Shown here in pieces: positions 27,101 through 31,319 of a DNA stretch of 64,000 nt. Positions within the stretch are counted from its first letter, which is position 1; every line of letters starts with the position of its first letter. The stretch is from Limnohabitans sp. WS1 (lineage in GTDB: Bacteria > Pseudomonadota > Gammaproteobacteria > Burkholderiales > Burkholderiaceae_C), in contig NZ_NERU01000020.1 in assembly GCF_003063265.1 (NCBI RefSeq), positions 18,974-82,973 on the forward strand, written 5' to 3'. Under the pieces are notes generated by a model, which was not told where the DNA came from, did no database searches, and saw only the letters and a program-made list of their open reading frames with translations. A program made the position numbers and the translations under genes.

Positions 27101-29707
27101 CACCGCAGTTTCACCCATTTTGAGGGTGGTTTTGTCCATGACCATGCTGCTGAGGACAGGCCCCACGGTGTCGAGCACGGCGCTGTCGGAGCCCGAAGCC
27201 GTGTTGTTGCCACCGCTGCCGTCCTGCAAACGCGCGGTCACCGTCAGCGTGCCCCCTTCTGCAGGCTTGTCCAAACTCACCAGCACATGGCCATTGGCCA
27301 TGTCCGCATCTTTGATGACCACGGTTTGTGTGGCGCTGCCAGCGTTGATCACGACCCGATCACCGACCGTGATTTTGGAGGCGTCAAAGGCAACCTTGAC
27401 GGTCAAATTGCTCGCGGAGCCCATTTCGGCGGCGTTGAGCTTGGTATCGTTGTTGGTGTCCGCCAAGATGCTGACCTCCGGGGCCAGGCCACCATTGGGC
27501 ACGGGCTGGGCCAGCAAGTTGAATTTGAAAGTGTCCGAGACCTTCAGGCCAGCCAAGTCGGTGGCAGTGACCACGATGTCCAAGATCGCAGGGGCTGTGC
27601 CACTGGGTGCCAAACCACTGAAGCTGCCGGTGCTGGCGTCAAAACTCAACCAAGCCGGCAAAGCACCGCCATCGGCCAAGGTGGCCTTGAGGGAGATCAC
27701 ATCGTTGCGGTCGACATCCAAAAAATTGGCCGCCAAACCGCTGATGGCAATGCTTTTGCCGACGGCAAATGACACATCCCGCAAGGGGGTGCGCATGGAG
27801 GGGGCGTCGTTCTGGCCTTGGACCGTGATCGTCAGCGTTTCCATCACCGAGTCACCGGTCAAAACGTCTTTGACCGTGATGAAGAACTTTTCAGTCAAGG
27901 CGTCACTGGGGTTGCGCAGAACCTGCACCGTGTCCAGCTTGTTGTCCACTTTGTAGCTGTACGTGCCATCGCTTTGCAGGGTCAGGCTGCCATACAGGCC
28001 CTCCATCACGATGCCGCTGCCGACCGGGGTTTTGCTGCCCGTCTCGGACAAAGCCACGTCCATGATCGTCAACTGCGCCCCTTTGTTGTTGGCCAGCAAT
28101 TGGCCTTGGGGTGAAATGCCAGCTTGCGTGTCGCCGGTGCCGCCCGACTCCTGAGCGATGGCGGTGTCCGATGCGGCCTGGATGCGGGCAATGGTCAGGC
28201 TTTGAACGTCTTGAACCAAAGGCTGGCCCTTGTCACCCAGCAGGGGCTTGCCCTGTGCGTCCACCAAAGTGGCCTGCAGGCTGTATTGGCCGTTGGCACG
28301 AACGCTGGGGTCCGTCCAGGTCCAGCGATCGCCTGTGGGCTCGACCGTGGCGCTGGCCTGCACCTCGTTGGCTGCGTTTTTGAGCACCAGCAAGACGCGG
28401 TCACCATTGTTGGAATAACCCGTCAACGAACCCGAGTAGGTCAGGGTTGAATCTGAAGTGATGAAGTCTTTGGCGCTGCTGCCGGTGTCCTCGCTGATGG
28501 CCAGGATGTCGAGCACGGCATTGGCATTGGCCGAGGTGTTGAGCTTGATTTGAACCACATTGCTGGGCTCGGCGTTGGGGTTGCCAGCCACATCGGTCAA
28601 ACGCTCGCTTTGCACGCTCAGGCTGGCGAGCACCACTTCGGTGGCTGTGGCCGTGAAAGTGGCCGTGAATTGCTGGCCGCTGCCTTGCAGATTTGACAAG
28701 GTGCCGCCCGAGACGGTCACATCGTCCAGGGTGAAGTCGCTCACAGCCTCGCTGAAGGTGAAGCTCAGGGTGGCGCTTTGGCCTGCGAGCAAGGCATTTT
28801 TGTCGCTGCTGACCACCAAGCTGGGGGCCTGCGTGTCAATGGTGAAAGTCGCCCCGGTATGGACCACCGGGGTGGCACCGTCCGCCGAAACCGTGAGCAC
28901 CGGGGTGTAGGTGCCATCGCCCAAAGGCTCAGCCGATGCCATGCTGTAAGCACCGGTGGCGTCGGCCGTGGCCGTGTAGGTGGCCACCACTTCATTGGCT
29001 GCATTCTTGATGTCCAGGACCAAACGGGCACCGGGCGCGGTTTGTCCAGTTAGCACAGGCTGAGCGTTGCGCGTGATTTGGTCACCCACCAAGCCGGTGT
29101 CAGCGCTGCCCGCCAACTTGAGCACCGTGACCGAGGGGGTTTCGGTGTTTGTGGCATTGCCTGAGGAACCCGCACCTGCAGCGGCACCGGCAGCACCCAC
29201 CAAGCCCAAAGTGGCCAACAAGGGGTTAAAAGCCAACACCCCCACAGCGGCACTGGACGTCACCACCGCCTGACCCCCCAAGACCGCATTCATTTCCTGA
29301 CCGTCGAGTGGCCATGGCGAAGTAGCGCCAGAGGCCTGAGTGGCCGAGGCAAAGTCTTCCGCCGCGTATTCGTACAAATTGCCGTTTTCTGCCTGACCGA
29401 TCACGCCGTTGTAGCCCTCGGGCATGACGCTGTAATAGTCCTCCACGATCAGACTGGCATCGGCGGCCTCGTCCAAAGCAATGTGCAAATTTGAACCGAC
29501 ACGCTTGAGTTTGACCTTGTCGGGCGCAACGCGCTGGTCTCCCGACAGGGCCTCCAGTTGGTACTTGTCGCCCGCTTGGGCCTTGACGCGAGCAGGCGAT
29601 GGCTGCCCGTCTGCGGGACTCGGCAGGTCTTTGCCCTGCTGGGTGCCACTTTGACCATTTTTGATGGTGACTTTGTACGTGTTCTGGCTAGACTTCGCGG
29701 TGTTCAT
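6191..29707 (-). CDS. Giant RTX/BapA-like type I secreted adhesin (7838 aa)
   Basis: This is a predicted cell-surface or released biofilm adhesin. The start MNTAKSSQ is chosen at 29707 because AAGGGG lies just upstream; an in-frame extension of 42 residues has no ribosome site. Approximate order by residue: 1-100, a BapA-type prefix (VKLKRVGSNLHIALDEAADA); 140-180, an Ala/Gly-rich hydrophobic stretch; 190-500, Ig-like domains; 520-635, a VCBS domain; 640-735, a cadherin-like/He_PIG domain; 840-6100, an array with about 22 'FSEKV' Ig domains and about 21 'CDSG' Ig domains; 6170-7660, Ca-binding RTX nonapeptides (GGAGNDTL type); and a non-repetitive C-terminal ~130 residues rich in hydrophobics and Asp, as in type I secretion signals. 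There is no Sec signal. The only cysteines I noticed are the one in CDSG/CDTG/CDTA in 18 domains. No HlyB/HlyD/TolC-type exporter genes are in the window. The frame is uninterrupted across 23.5 kb. Confidence 0.93.
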   Translation of the reverse strand: MNTAKSSQNTYKVTIKNGQSGTQQGKDLPSPADGQPSPARVKAQAGDKYQLEALSGDQRVAPDKVKLKRVGSNLHIALDEAADASLIVEDYYSVMPEGYNGVIGQAENGNLYEYAAEDFASATQASGATSPWPLDGQEMNAVLGGQAVVTSSAAVGVLAFNPLLATLGLVGAAGAAAGAGSSGNATNTETPSVTVLKLAGSADTGLVGDQITRNAQPVLTGQTAPGARLVLDIKNAANEVVATYTATADATGAYSMASAEPLGDGTYTPVLTVSADGATPVVHTGATFTIDTQAPSLVVSSDKNALLAGQSATLSFTFSEAVSDFTLDDVTVSGGTLSNLQGSGQQFTATFTATATEVVLASLSVQSERLTDVAGNPNAEPSNVVQIKLNTSANANAVLDILAISEDTGSSAKDFITSDSTLTYSGSLTGYSNNGDRVLLVLKNAANEVQASATVEPTGDRWTWTDPSVRANGQYSLQATLVDAQGKPLLGDKGQPLVQDVQSLTIARIQAASDTAIAQESGGTGDTQAGISPQGQLLANNKGAQLTIMDVALSETGSKTPVGSGIVMEGLYGSLTLQSDGTYSYKVDNKLDTVQVLRNPSDALTEKFFITVKDVLTGDSVMETLTITVQGQNDAPSMRTPLRDVSFAVGKSIAISGLAANFLDVDRNDVISLKATLADGGALPAWLSFDASTGSFSGLAPSGTAPAILDIVVTATDLAGLKVSDTFKFNLLAQPVPNGGLAPEVSILADTNNDTKLNAAEMGSASNLTVKVAFDASKITVGDRVVINAGSATQTVVIKDADMANGHVLVSLDKPAEGGTLTVTARLQDGSGGNNTASGSDSAVLDTVGPVLSSMVMDKTTLKMGETAVVTLQFSEKVQGLELGDLKADNGQLSQLSSADGGQTWTVIFTPTSDLEVASNSVTLSSQYTDLVNNPGAAGSGPNYLVDTRPPVFTLQLDDASNSASKTDRLTNDDTPTLSGTGSNGDTIEVTMPGTQEVLKAVVSGGIWQVTPTQAITSGNVTAVAKDAHGNTSAPQSLALSIDTSMATPGLTLVCDSGSSSSDKLSKDATLALANLETGALVEYSANGGSWSPTFTPKEGANSVIVRQTDAAGNVAVSSTLNFVLDTTAPATTLSISPVSGDNAMGPSDAQSATTSIVGEVSNAQDGDKVNVYVHGKTFSGTVDASGHYSIEVDTAALIADADLTLSVVVFATDAAGNTQNVSVDSSYSVDITAPTVQSLVVSKTSLKAADVATVTITFSEKVTAFDASDLSADNGIMSNLASADGGLTWTATFTANADVEDLTNAIQVGLAYTDLAGNAAVGGPGNISSNYVIDNKAPTATVQLADEALKAGETTTLTITFSEKVSNFSNADVTVANGSLGTLSSTDGIVWTGTFTPSVNLEDATNSITLASTYTDVAGNAGQSADSGNYSVDTKAPTASVTLTDNTNTAITSLTAGQSAKVTITFSEAVQDFSNADVTAPSGTLSTLASTDGGTTWTATFTPSANVEVAANSISVNPGAYSDLADNAGNAASSATYAVDTQGPTASITLSDSALTAGETAQVTISFSEKVTGFDNTDVTVENGTLSTLATTDGGKTWTGTFTPTAGTADASNLMSVANSYTDVAGNQGASTVSGNYAIDLKAPTATIALSDNALKAGESATVTITFSEKVKDFSNADVSAPNGTLSSFTASADGLIWTATFTPAVDTEAASNTLSLGTAYTDEAGNAGTVANATYAVDTKAPVFTVQLDDASNSAAKTDRLTNDSTPTISGTGTTGDIIQVTMPGTLEVLSTTVDANGKWSVTPTLVIASGNVSVTAQDAAGNTSPAQTLALVIDTAVATPTIALVCDSGTSSSDKISRDGTITVGNLEAGATVEYSTNGTTWDTTFAASENANTVYVRQTDTAGNVSAASSLSFTLDTTAPTPTVSINAIGGDDALSPADAVQTQTGITGSVTDAREGDLVKVLVNGQTFSATVDALGNYSVSVATADLIADTGSALEVVLMASDAAGNTQMASATRAYAVDITVPTVQSIVLDKSALKVGETATVTITFSEKVKAFDLSDLTAENGTLSSLATADSGLTWTATLTPTASIEDTTNVVKVLANYTDLSDNLGTAATSGNYSVETLAPTATIQLADEALKAGETTTLTITFSEKVSNFSNADVTVQNGSLGTLSSTDGIVWTGTFTPSVNLEDATNVITLASTYTDVAGNAGQSADSGNYTVDTKAPTASVTLTDNTNTAITSLTAGQSAKVTITFSEAVKDFSNADVTAPNGTLSTLASTDGGTTWTATFTPSANVEVAANSISVNPGAYSDLAANAGSAASSATYAVDTQGPTASISISDSALTAGETAQVTISFSEKVTGFDNTDVTVENGTLSTLATTDGGKTWTGTFTPTAGTADASNLMSVANSYTDVAGNQGASTASGNYAIDLKAPTATIALSDNALKAGESATVTITFSEKVKDFSNADITAPNGTLSSFTASADGLIWTATFTPAVDTEAASNTLSLATAYTDEAGNTGTVANATYAVDTKAPVFTVQLDDASNSAAKTDRLTNDSTPTISGTGTTGDIIQVTMPGTLEVLSTTVAADGKWSVTPTLVIASGNVSVTAQDAAGNTSPAQTLALVIDTAVATPTVALVCDSGTSSSDKISQSGVINVSGLEAGATVEYSIDGTTWGTTFAASEGSNTVQVRQTDAAGNVATSNAFNFTLDSQMSAFTVALSCDSGTASDKVSQDASLVITGAEVGANVAYSTDGSTWDSTYAAAEGVNNVKVRVMDAAGNQRTQDYSFTLDSTAPTAAVLTLVCDSGSQAGDQLTNNGALNVVAEAGATLEYSTNGSTWNSTFAAADGANTVSVRVTDKAGNVSSTASLSFTLDKAAPVAASVSLVCDSGLNAVANNDKISHTGTLAVQTAETAGLIEYSTDGLSWAATLAAAEGVNNVKVRVTDAAGNLGAVTDYAFTLDTQAPAAPVLGLVCDSGLLGSDKITQNGAFSATTSEVDATLQYSTDGVAWSNTFVAAEGSNTVKARVMDAAGNAGAASTLSFTLDTLISKPSVALSCDSGASSSDKITRSGALSLNNVDSDAQVQYSTDGQNWTSSFTAVEGSNSVSVKVTDAAGNVATSDTLVFQLRTLDAVFTLKLDNTSNSGSQTDLVTNDVTPTISGTGTTGDIIQVTMPGTGEVLSTTVAADGKWSVTPTMDVASGSVSVTATNAAGVVSAPKTLPLVIDTAVATPTVALVCDSGASSSDKISRDSSLVVGNLEAGSTVEYSSNGTTWGTTFAATETVNTVYVRQTDTAGNVSASSSLSFTLDTAASAFTLALACDTATAGDKISSDGTLALSGVEAGAVVSYSTNGGTSWSNTFAAVEGANSVSVRTTDVAGNERIQDLAFSWLKTKPLAPVLTLVCDSGLSGSDAITHTDTLQISTSVGTTLLYSTDASTWSNTFTAIEGANTVYARAVDAAGNLSDTSVLAFTLDITAPLPVTIGLTCDSGSNNSDKISQNGTLAVNTAETGGLIEYSVNGGAWGTTFTAAEGLNSVKTRLTDTAGNVSSLTTYSFTLDTAAPAAPVLALVCDSGSLGGDKVTHNGAVSSTTLESGASVQYSLDGSAWGTTFAAVEGSNTVKSRVVDAAGNEGAVSTLSFTLDTQVSKPTVSLVSDTGLAGDKITANGQFTVSGADAETVLSYSTNGTVWSNTFMAAEGANALYVRATDVAGNSAVSDVFNFVLNTQSNNLTATLATTSNSGSLLDLITSDDTPTINGTGTAGDRVQVTLPGTGEILTATVDASGQWSVTPLTAIASGDVSVVYTGPSTTSTRTLALVIDKSIAAPGLSLACDSGSSASDKISNSASFSVSNQEAGATLEYSTNGSAWSTTFTATEGANTVFVRQTDAAGNVATSSVLNFTLDTTAPTPTLTVSPVVGDDAIGPVDAQALTSTIEGAVTNAREGDKVSVFVRGKTFTSTVDASGHYSVDVTTADLVADSDKTLSVVVYATDAAGNTQTGSINHSYTVDTGAPTVQSLSISKASLKAGDTATVTITLSEKVLGFDLSDISADNGVLSNLATSDGGQTWSATFTANANVEDSTNVVQVGTAFTDISGNGALSGASNTSNNYAIDSKAPTATIQLANEALKAGQSTTLTITFSEKVADFSNADVTVANGSLGTLSSADEGKTWTGSFTPATNMEDASNVITLANTYTDLAGNTGSTGVSGNYTLDTLAPTAVVSLKDGQGADITGLSTGQSASVTITFNEAVKDFSNADVTAPNGTLSTLTSTDDGKTWTATFTATSAVESGANGITVNAGGYSDLAGNLGGTAASGNFAVDTQGPTATITLSDSTLNAGETAQITISFNEKVKDFDSTDVTVQNGTLGTLATTDGGKTWVGTFTPTTGVQAASNTVSISNAYTDLVGNQGSSQVSANYSVDRKAPTASISLSDTALQAGESATVTITFSEKVSSFTNADVTAENGTLGTFASTDGITWTAQFTPSASTQVAVNTLSLATSYTDEAGNTGTAASAVYAVDTRAPAFVAKLDVSSNSGVTTDLITSDDTPTISGTGTAGDRIEVTMPGTNEMLSTVVGSDGSWTVTPTQAISSGNVSIVAKNPSNVSSLPQLLALTIDKTIATPGLSLACDSGNSASDKVSSSASLTVSGVEAGAVVEYSTNGSVWGTTFTATEGVNTVSVRQTDAAGNVATSSVLNFTLDTTAPTPVVTVSPIAGDDAIGPVDAQATTTTIVGEVTNALAGDKVSVFVHGQTFTGTVDASGHYSVEVTTANLVADSDKSISVVVDATDAAGNTKTGIASQVYSVDTGAPTVQSLSISKPALKAGDTATVTITFSEKVTAFDLSDISADNGVLSNLATSDSGQTWSATFTANANVEDTTNVVQVGTAFTDLAGNTAISSASNTSSNYVIDSKAPTATIKLANEALKAGDATTLTITFSEKVADFSNTDVTVANGSLGTLSSADGGITWTGTFTPTANLEDVTNVITLANTYTDLAGNTGSDGTSGNYTIDTQAPSATVTLKDGQGADITSLTAGQSANVTITFNEAVKDFSNADVSAPNGTLSTLSSADGGKTWTATFTATSATEVGANGITVNSGAYSDLAGNQGGTAASGNFAVDTQGPTATIGLSDTALTAGETAVVTISFNEKVKDFDNSDVTVQNGTLSTLSTTDGGKTWVGTFTPDAGVVDATNTISLSAAYTDLVGNQGSSATSPNYAIDRQAPAASIAISDTALKVGETATVTVTFSEKVLGFSKADMSSPNGSLSDFTASTDGLVWTATFTPTQGVESASNSLSLATSYTDEAGNTGTAASATYAVDTLAPSFTVQLATSSNSGSTADLVTSDDTPTLSGTGSNGDQIKVTLPGTNEVLTTVVAAGVWSVTAQKAMASGTVSVVATDAAGNISAAQTLTLTIDKSVATPTLSLTCDSGFSSSDKITNQGAITTGNLESGALLEYSTDGSTWDVTFAATEGSNTVMARQTDVAGNISATVSLSFLLDTSKSVSVFTIDDVTNANTLNLSESGEATTRITGRATNASEGDTVELMINNTPYTGTLDSALAFSIEVDTADLMADGDTKIAAKLLGSDPAGNNDVTNQTKTYSIDTTPSSFAMALGTSSNSGLTNDLITSDTTPTVVGLGTADDTIIVTFQDTGEILSTVVAADGSWSVTPTLGLFDGSRTVSAVVKDPAGNVSSAQTLTLVIDTSTTKPVFTLACDSGNSASDLITKQAGLSAITGIESGASVEYKVDSGSFGSSYTAPSTNGVHTVVVRSTDAAGNVSTESLTFTLDLEAPIKPTISLVCDTGTFSADKVTYTSEIKLDQTFAPTDTVEYRYSTNSGVTFTAYDSLFLPTTSGTYLVQARVTDVVGNQVVSDIFTFNYDITAPNAPVVALYDDNGVNASDKKTNDPTLVITGGDTGIGDTYQYSINGGTTWTSSFNAQTGPNNLLVRIKDLAGNNSNATAFSFDYNNAALAPSIVLQMDSGYSSSDKLTNVSAVGVTDAASTDSFQFSFDGFTWASSYTAPTVDGAYDLRVRRIDEFGNISPNTTLSFVRDTTGADINNVTSTSPNVAYDILTASGGFGVGDTFNVTINLNEAVVAGSYMIVKFDTGQKVVVTAATNGSTLTGTYAVGSNESSTDLNVVDIVKVALTDLAGNTSTTAAIPSLSNFGDNKDISIRWGLMGTTGNDQIDGMTRGTGTNDDYNGLDGSDTMDYSGSALGFSLNLATGVASGGDIGIDSIVGFEHASGGTGNDTLVGDAQANVLSGGAGNDSLDSGLGNDTLIGGLGNDSVDGGGGTDWMDYSSAAGAVSGTLTGASDAVFTDGDGGTAEKLRNIENILGSAANDNLGGDGSDNIFLGEAGNDTLLGGAGNDSLGGGTGNDSLDGGSGNDTFNGGIGDDVLIGGTNIDWADYSAAPSGLKLNLSTSIAADGSGGVDTLSQIENVAGTAFDDVMVGDAGDNRFVGGAGDDSLQGGQGSDTLEGGAGNDWALYGENTLGVTVDLVAGTASGNAGSDFLVAIENLQGGSADDYLAGDGLANILDGGMGNDTLNGGAGNNTLIGGGGADLVVGSSGHDSIVTSAGSQVIGGAGNDTIMFENIGQNFSNVSIDGGLGTDVLRLSGFNQTFNVFGLDGSSNRVAAPISKIEVIDLGNGLNQLNLADSLETVEFLVNGAGTASLLRIDGDNGKVFLAAGWSSVGTGVTTVIGGSTYDLYSNAVVSGNDTLAVKQGIEVTYPTTLTPSNDNYSGDEKANYIDAMSGNDSINGLGGDDTIRGGLGLDTLDGGAGNDWLDFGDASLGTASVNVNLSTGVFSSTALGNDLVSNFEHVSGGAGNDTIVGTTADNWLKGGTGNDSILSGAGNDTLTGGLGNDWLDAEAGTADWADYSNATGAVTVSLSAATAGAATTSGADGVDTLRGIENLIGGVAADRLVGDNNANYLIGGLGADTLQATGGNDTLSGQDGDDSLVGGSGADLFEAELGNDTYTGGDTSNGGPNDTLNLSAFNGNYVVLGSSPTSDLTISGGSTGTDRASYIDVWKFGNGNITFNNLTGLSNTTWNETVITGSGNDSIWTGNGRDYIMSGAGNDTINGSLTGTVDTADLDTMDAGPGEDWLSYQSLGTSVWVTLEGGSTSWQTVTLGGSGSYIDYVKGFEHILTDAGADRIWSGSGNSSILAGAGADYVSDLQGDNYIDVGKSLSGSNDGSADTVIAGTGNDTIITGGGVYELINAGDGNNLIDVNGTTSYGDSITSGSGNDTILGIWGGYYNRSYSTAYYGAQTASGFVNAGDGNNYIKSASGAYYFAENVTTGSGNDYIDVTGGRLDEFASDTVFSGAGNDTVYAGGAYAYNYPSGQSIELQVVDAGDGDDQVFAYYSSSGGSYNSNSIMGGAGNDTLSSTGGSTNVIDGGLGNDSMVGGTGTDTMKGGAGNDTIAVFSGTDTVDAGDGNDVVTSSGTGTLRGGAGDDQLVHSGTSAIYLFGEAGNDTVISGTGSDSLEGGSGNDSLFSAGGADTMRAGDGDDTLGFGGGSRIFGDAGNDRIVANGGVASSTVWGGAADDFIDMRFDTLGDTIFGDDASILVTDGKDSIYGGSGTDSINSGGADDYVSAGAGNDVVFGGEGGDYLLGDGGNDSMDGGLGDDRLDGGVGNDTLLGGAGYDTITMGDGSNVVQGGTGSDLFVYDATWASDLAAADTVDGGAGIDAVFFTGVNQALDLTAAIHANANWVSVERIDLTGAGNNTLKLAAQDVLDLTDMTAATAVLMIDGNAGDALDMSSFGLAVGAVNALNKLTSAKSISMDFNGNGTFDIGETATSDATGLITFNNGFRGNQTYQIWQAGSGNATFNGMILLIDSDVAFTGI
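6730..11205 (-). repeat. RTX calcium-binding nonapeptide region of the adhesin
   Basis: This segment encodes blocks of GGxGxDxLx repeats, for example GGAGNDTLVG, GGLGNDSVDGG and DGGLGDDRLDGG, interleaved with ~60-residue non-RTX inserts such as the DWxDYS-type segments. In this family the repeats fold into Ca-dependent beta-rolls after secretion. Several blocks differ in regularity; the middle part (about 7600-8700) is Tyr/Ser/Asn-rich and less canonical. Confidence 0.92.
13240..17990 (-). repeat. Adjacent higher-order duplication of ~2.38-kb Ig supermodules (pair B)
   Basis: Two consecutive ~2.38-kb blocks (about 13240-15600 and 15620-17990) encode the same series of domains: a CDSG domain, a GDDAIGPVDAQ-type domain, five FSEKV Ig domains, and a TSDDTPT/SGTGTAGD domain. 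Matching bases are offset by about 2382, a multiple of three (for example the shared sequence ATTGACGG at 14441 and 16823). The unit adds about 794 residues. Boundaries are approximate because the blocks differ by scattered substitutions. Confidence 0.8.
21600..26015 (-). repeat. Adjacent higher-order duplication of ~2.37-kb Ig supermodules (pair A)
   Basis: Two blocks (about 21600-23640 and 23970-26015) are nearly identical at DNA level, with an offset of about 2373 bases (791 codons). The shared sequence CCACCGTGACGTCGGTG occurs at 22588 and 24961. Both encode VQS(L/I), LADEALKAGETTTL, TDNTNTAITSL, SDSALTAGETAQV and SDNALKAGESATV Ig domains, then a DDASNSAAKTDRLTND domain and a CDSGTSSSDKIS domain. 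They are more alike than either is to pair B, which points to a recent duplication or gene conversion inside the array. Confidence 0.82.
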
Positions 29708-29860
29708 TTTTTCCCCTTGGACAATTCGACAGGTAACAACTTCAAGTTGAAATGCAACTTTTATTGTTATTATTGTTTCTCGCATTTTGAGGAATTGAAT
29801 ACTCTCATTGGCGTACAAAACAACAATTAACACAATACTTACAAGAAAAACTGTTAAATC
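29708..29860. promoter_or_regulatory. AT-rich divergent promoter region between the adhesin and the protease lipoprotein
   Basis: This 153-base region is strikingly AT-rich compared with its flanks and must drive both genes outward. On the plus strand TTGGCG, 17 bases, then CACAAT is a possible weak promoter for the lipoprotein. A palindrome CAACTT-C-AAGTTG lies at 29737-29749, about 30 bases upstream of the adhesin start, and could be a regulator site. The assignments are from sequence shape only. Confidence 0.55.
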
Positions 29861-31255
29861 ATGAATACAAAAAAAGCACTCAAAACTAGTCTTTTGTGCT
29901 GGAGCTTCATCACAGCGGGGGTCATGGGCCTGATGGCTTGTGGCGGCTCAACGGCCAAGCCTGGCGTTGAGACCGGTGGGGAAACGATGAACATCTCAGG
30001 CATTGCACGTTTTGAGGGACCTCAGCACTGCACAGCTTTTGCGCTGGACTGGGGTCAGGATCAGGCACCGGCCTACGCCCTGACCAGCGGGCATTGCGTG
30101 CAAAACTATTCAGACCCCGAGTCGGTTTACCAAGTGGTGCAGAACCAGCCTGGCCAAGGACAGCTGGTTTTTAAATACGACAACAGCACAGCCAGCCAAC
30201 AAATCACGGTGCCCGTGCGTGAAGTCGTCTACAGCACCCTGAACCAAACCGATCTGGCGGTGCTGCGACTCGAAGGCACTGTGGCCCAGCTGCGGGCCCA
30301 AGGCATTGCGCCCTTGAAACTGCAAAACACCCCGGCCCCCGCCCTCAGCAGCGTGACGGTGGTGGGTGCCCCCATGGGTCAATTTTTGAAAAAAATACAG
30401 TGCGCTTTGGGCCAGCGCACCGACGTGACCGAATTCACTTGGGTCTGGCAAGCCTTGCAAGCCAACGATTGCCAAGGCGTAGAACCGGGCATGTCGGGCT
30501 CACCCGTGATCAACCGACTGAATCAAGAGGTCGTGGGTGTCATCAACACCACCACACAGGACATGGTGGACACGGTGACCTGCTATTTGGGCTCACCTTG
30601 TGAAATCACCCCCTGGGGCACAGCACCTCAGCGCCAACGTGCCTACAGCGTGCCAACCGACACGCTGTCAGGCTGTTTTGACAATGGGCTTTGGGATGTG
30701 TCGCAGCCGCGCTGCACTTTGCCCCGGTCCGGCCCTGCCCTGACCTTGGACGGCCTGTACAGCCCCCTGCAAAACACCTTGCCGGGGCGTCGCTGGCAGT
30801 TTGGGGGAACGGCCGATGCCAACACGCGCATCAAAATCGTCAAAGCCGGGTCCGACAGCTGCCAAAACCCCAATGGCTATCAAAACTACAAAGATGACCC
30901 CCATCCCTTGATCGCCACGGAAGAAGGCGTTTACCTGGCCTGCTTGCAAAACGAGACCGGGCTGACCACCTGGCCCTTGCAGGTGGACAACACCGCGTCA
31001 ACGCTCGAACCCCGTTTCAAAGTCTTGGAGGCCAACGAGCGCAGCACTTATATAGAGCTGCTCTATGCCGTGCCCGAAATCACCCGTTTTGAATACACCA
31101 CGGCACGCAGCACTTTGGCCTGCCAGACGGCCCGTGGTTTTCAGGCTTACTGGAACGTGCCGGTGGATCTGGGCCCCAGGCCCGTGGTGTTGTGCACCAA
31201 AACCTTTGACCGGGCTGGCAATGAAAGTCGGGTTTGGGCACACGCCTTGAACTGA
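29861..31255 (+). CDS. Trypsin-like serine protease lipoprotein
   Basis: This 464-residue envelope protein has a lipoprotein signal with the lipobox LMAC (Cys27), followed by GGSTAKPG. The next ~200 residues form a chymotrypsin-fold protease with all three catalytic residues: His78 in LTSGHC, Asp131 in TDLAVL and Ser214 in GMSGSPV. Cys57 and Cys79 are placed to form the disulfide that frames the catalytic His. The C-terminal ~200 residues, with several further Cys, resemble no domain I can name. The gene is divergent from the giant adhesin and shares its AT-rich promoter region, so surface processing or release of the adhesin is a reasonable hypothesis but unproven. The ATG at 29861 has a weak ribosome site. 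A distant exported trypsin-like protease with an unrelated role is the alternative. Confidence 0.85.
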   Translation: MNTKKALKTSLLCWSFITAGVMGLMACGGSTAKPGVETGGETMNISGIARFEGPQHCTAFALDWGQDQAPAYALTSGHCVQNYSDPESVYQVVQNQPGQGQLVFKYDNSTASQQITVPVREVVYSTLNQTDLAVLRLEGTVAQLRAQGIAPLKLQNTPAPALSSVTVVGAPMGQFLKKIQCALGQRTDVTEFTWVWQALQANDCQGVEPGMSGSPVINRLNQEVVGVINTTTQDMVDTVTCYLGSPCEITPWGTAPQRQRAYSVPTDTLSGCFDNGLWDVSQPRCTLPRSGPALTLDGLYSPLQNTLPGRRWQFGGTADANTRIKIVKAGSDSCQNPNGYQNYKDDPHPLIATEEGVYLACLQNETGLTTWPLQVDNTASTLEPRFKVLEANERSTYIELLYAVPEITRFEYTTARSTLACQTARGFQAYWNVPVDLGPRPVVLCTKTFDRAGNESRVWAHALN

Positions 31256-31261
31256 TCAACT

Positions 31262-31293
31262 CAAAAAAAAGCCCCTCACCCAGGTGAGGGGCT
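31262..31293 (-). terminator. Intrinsic terminator for the flavodoxin/pirin operon
   Basis: A stem formed by GCCCCTCACC and GGTGAGGGGC is followed on the minus strand by eight T residues. This is a textbook Rho-independent terminator, 26 bases past the stop of the flavodoxin-like gene. It also sits just after the convergent protease gene and may stop that transcript less efficiently. Confidence 0.9.
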
Positions 31294-31319
31294 CAAGGGC
31301 ATGACAAGCCCCTGATCGA

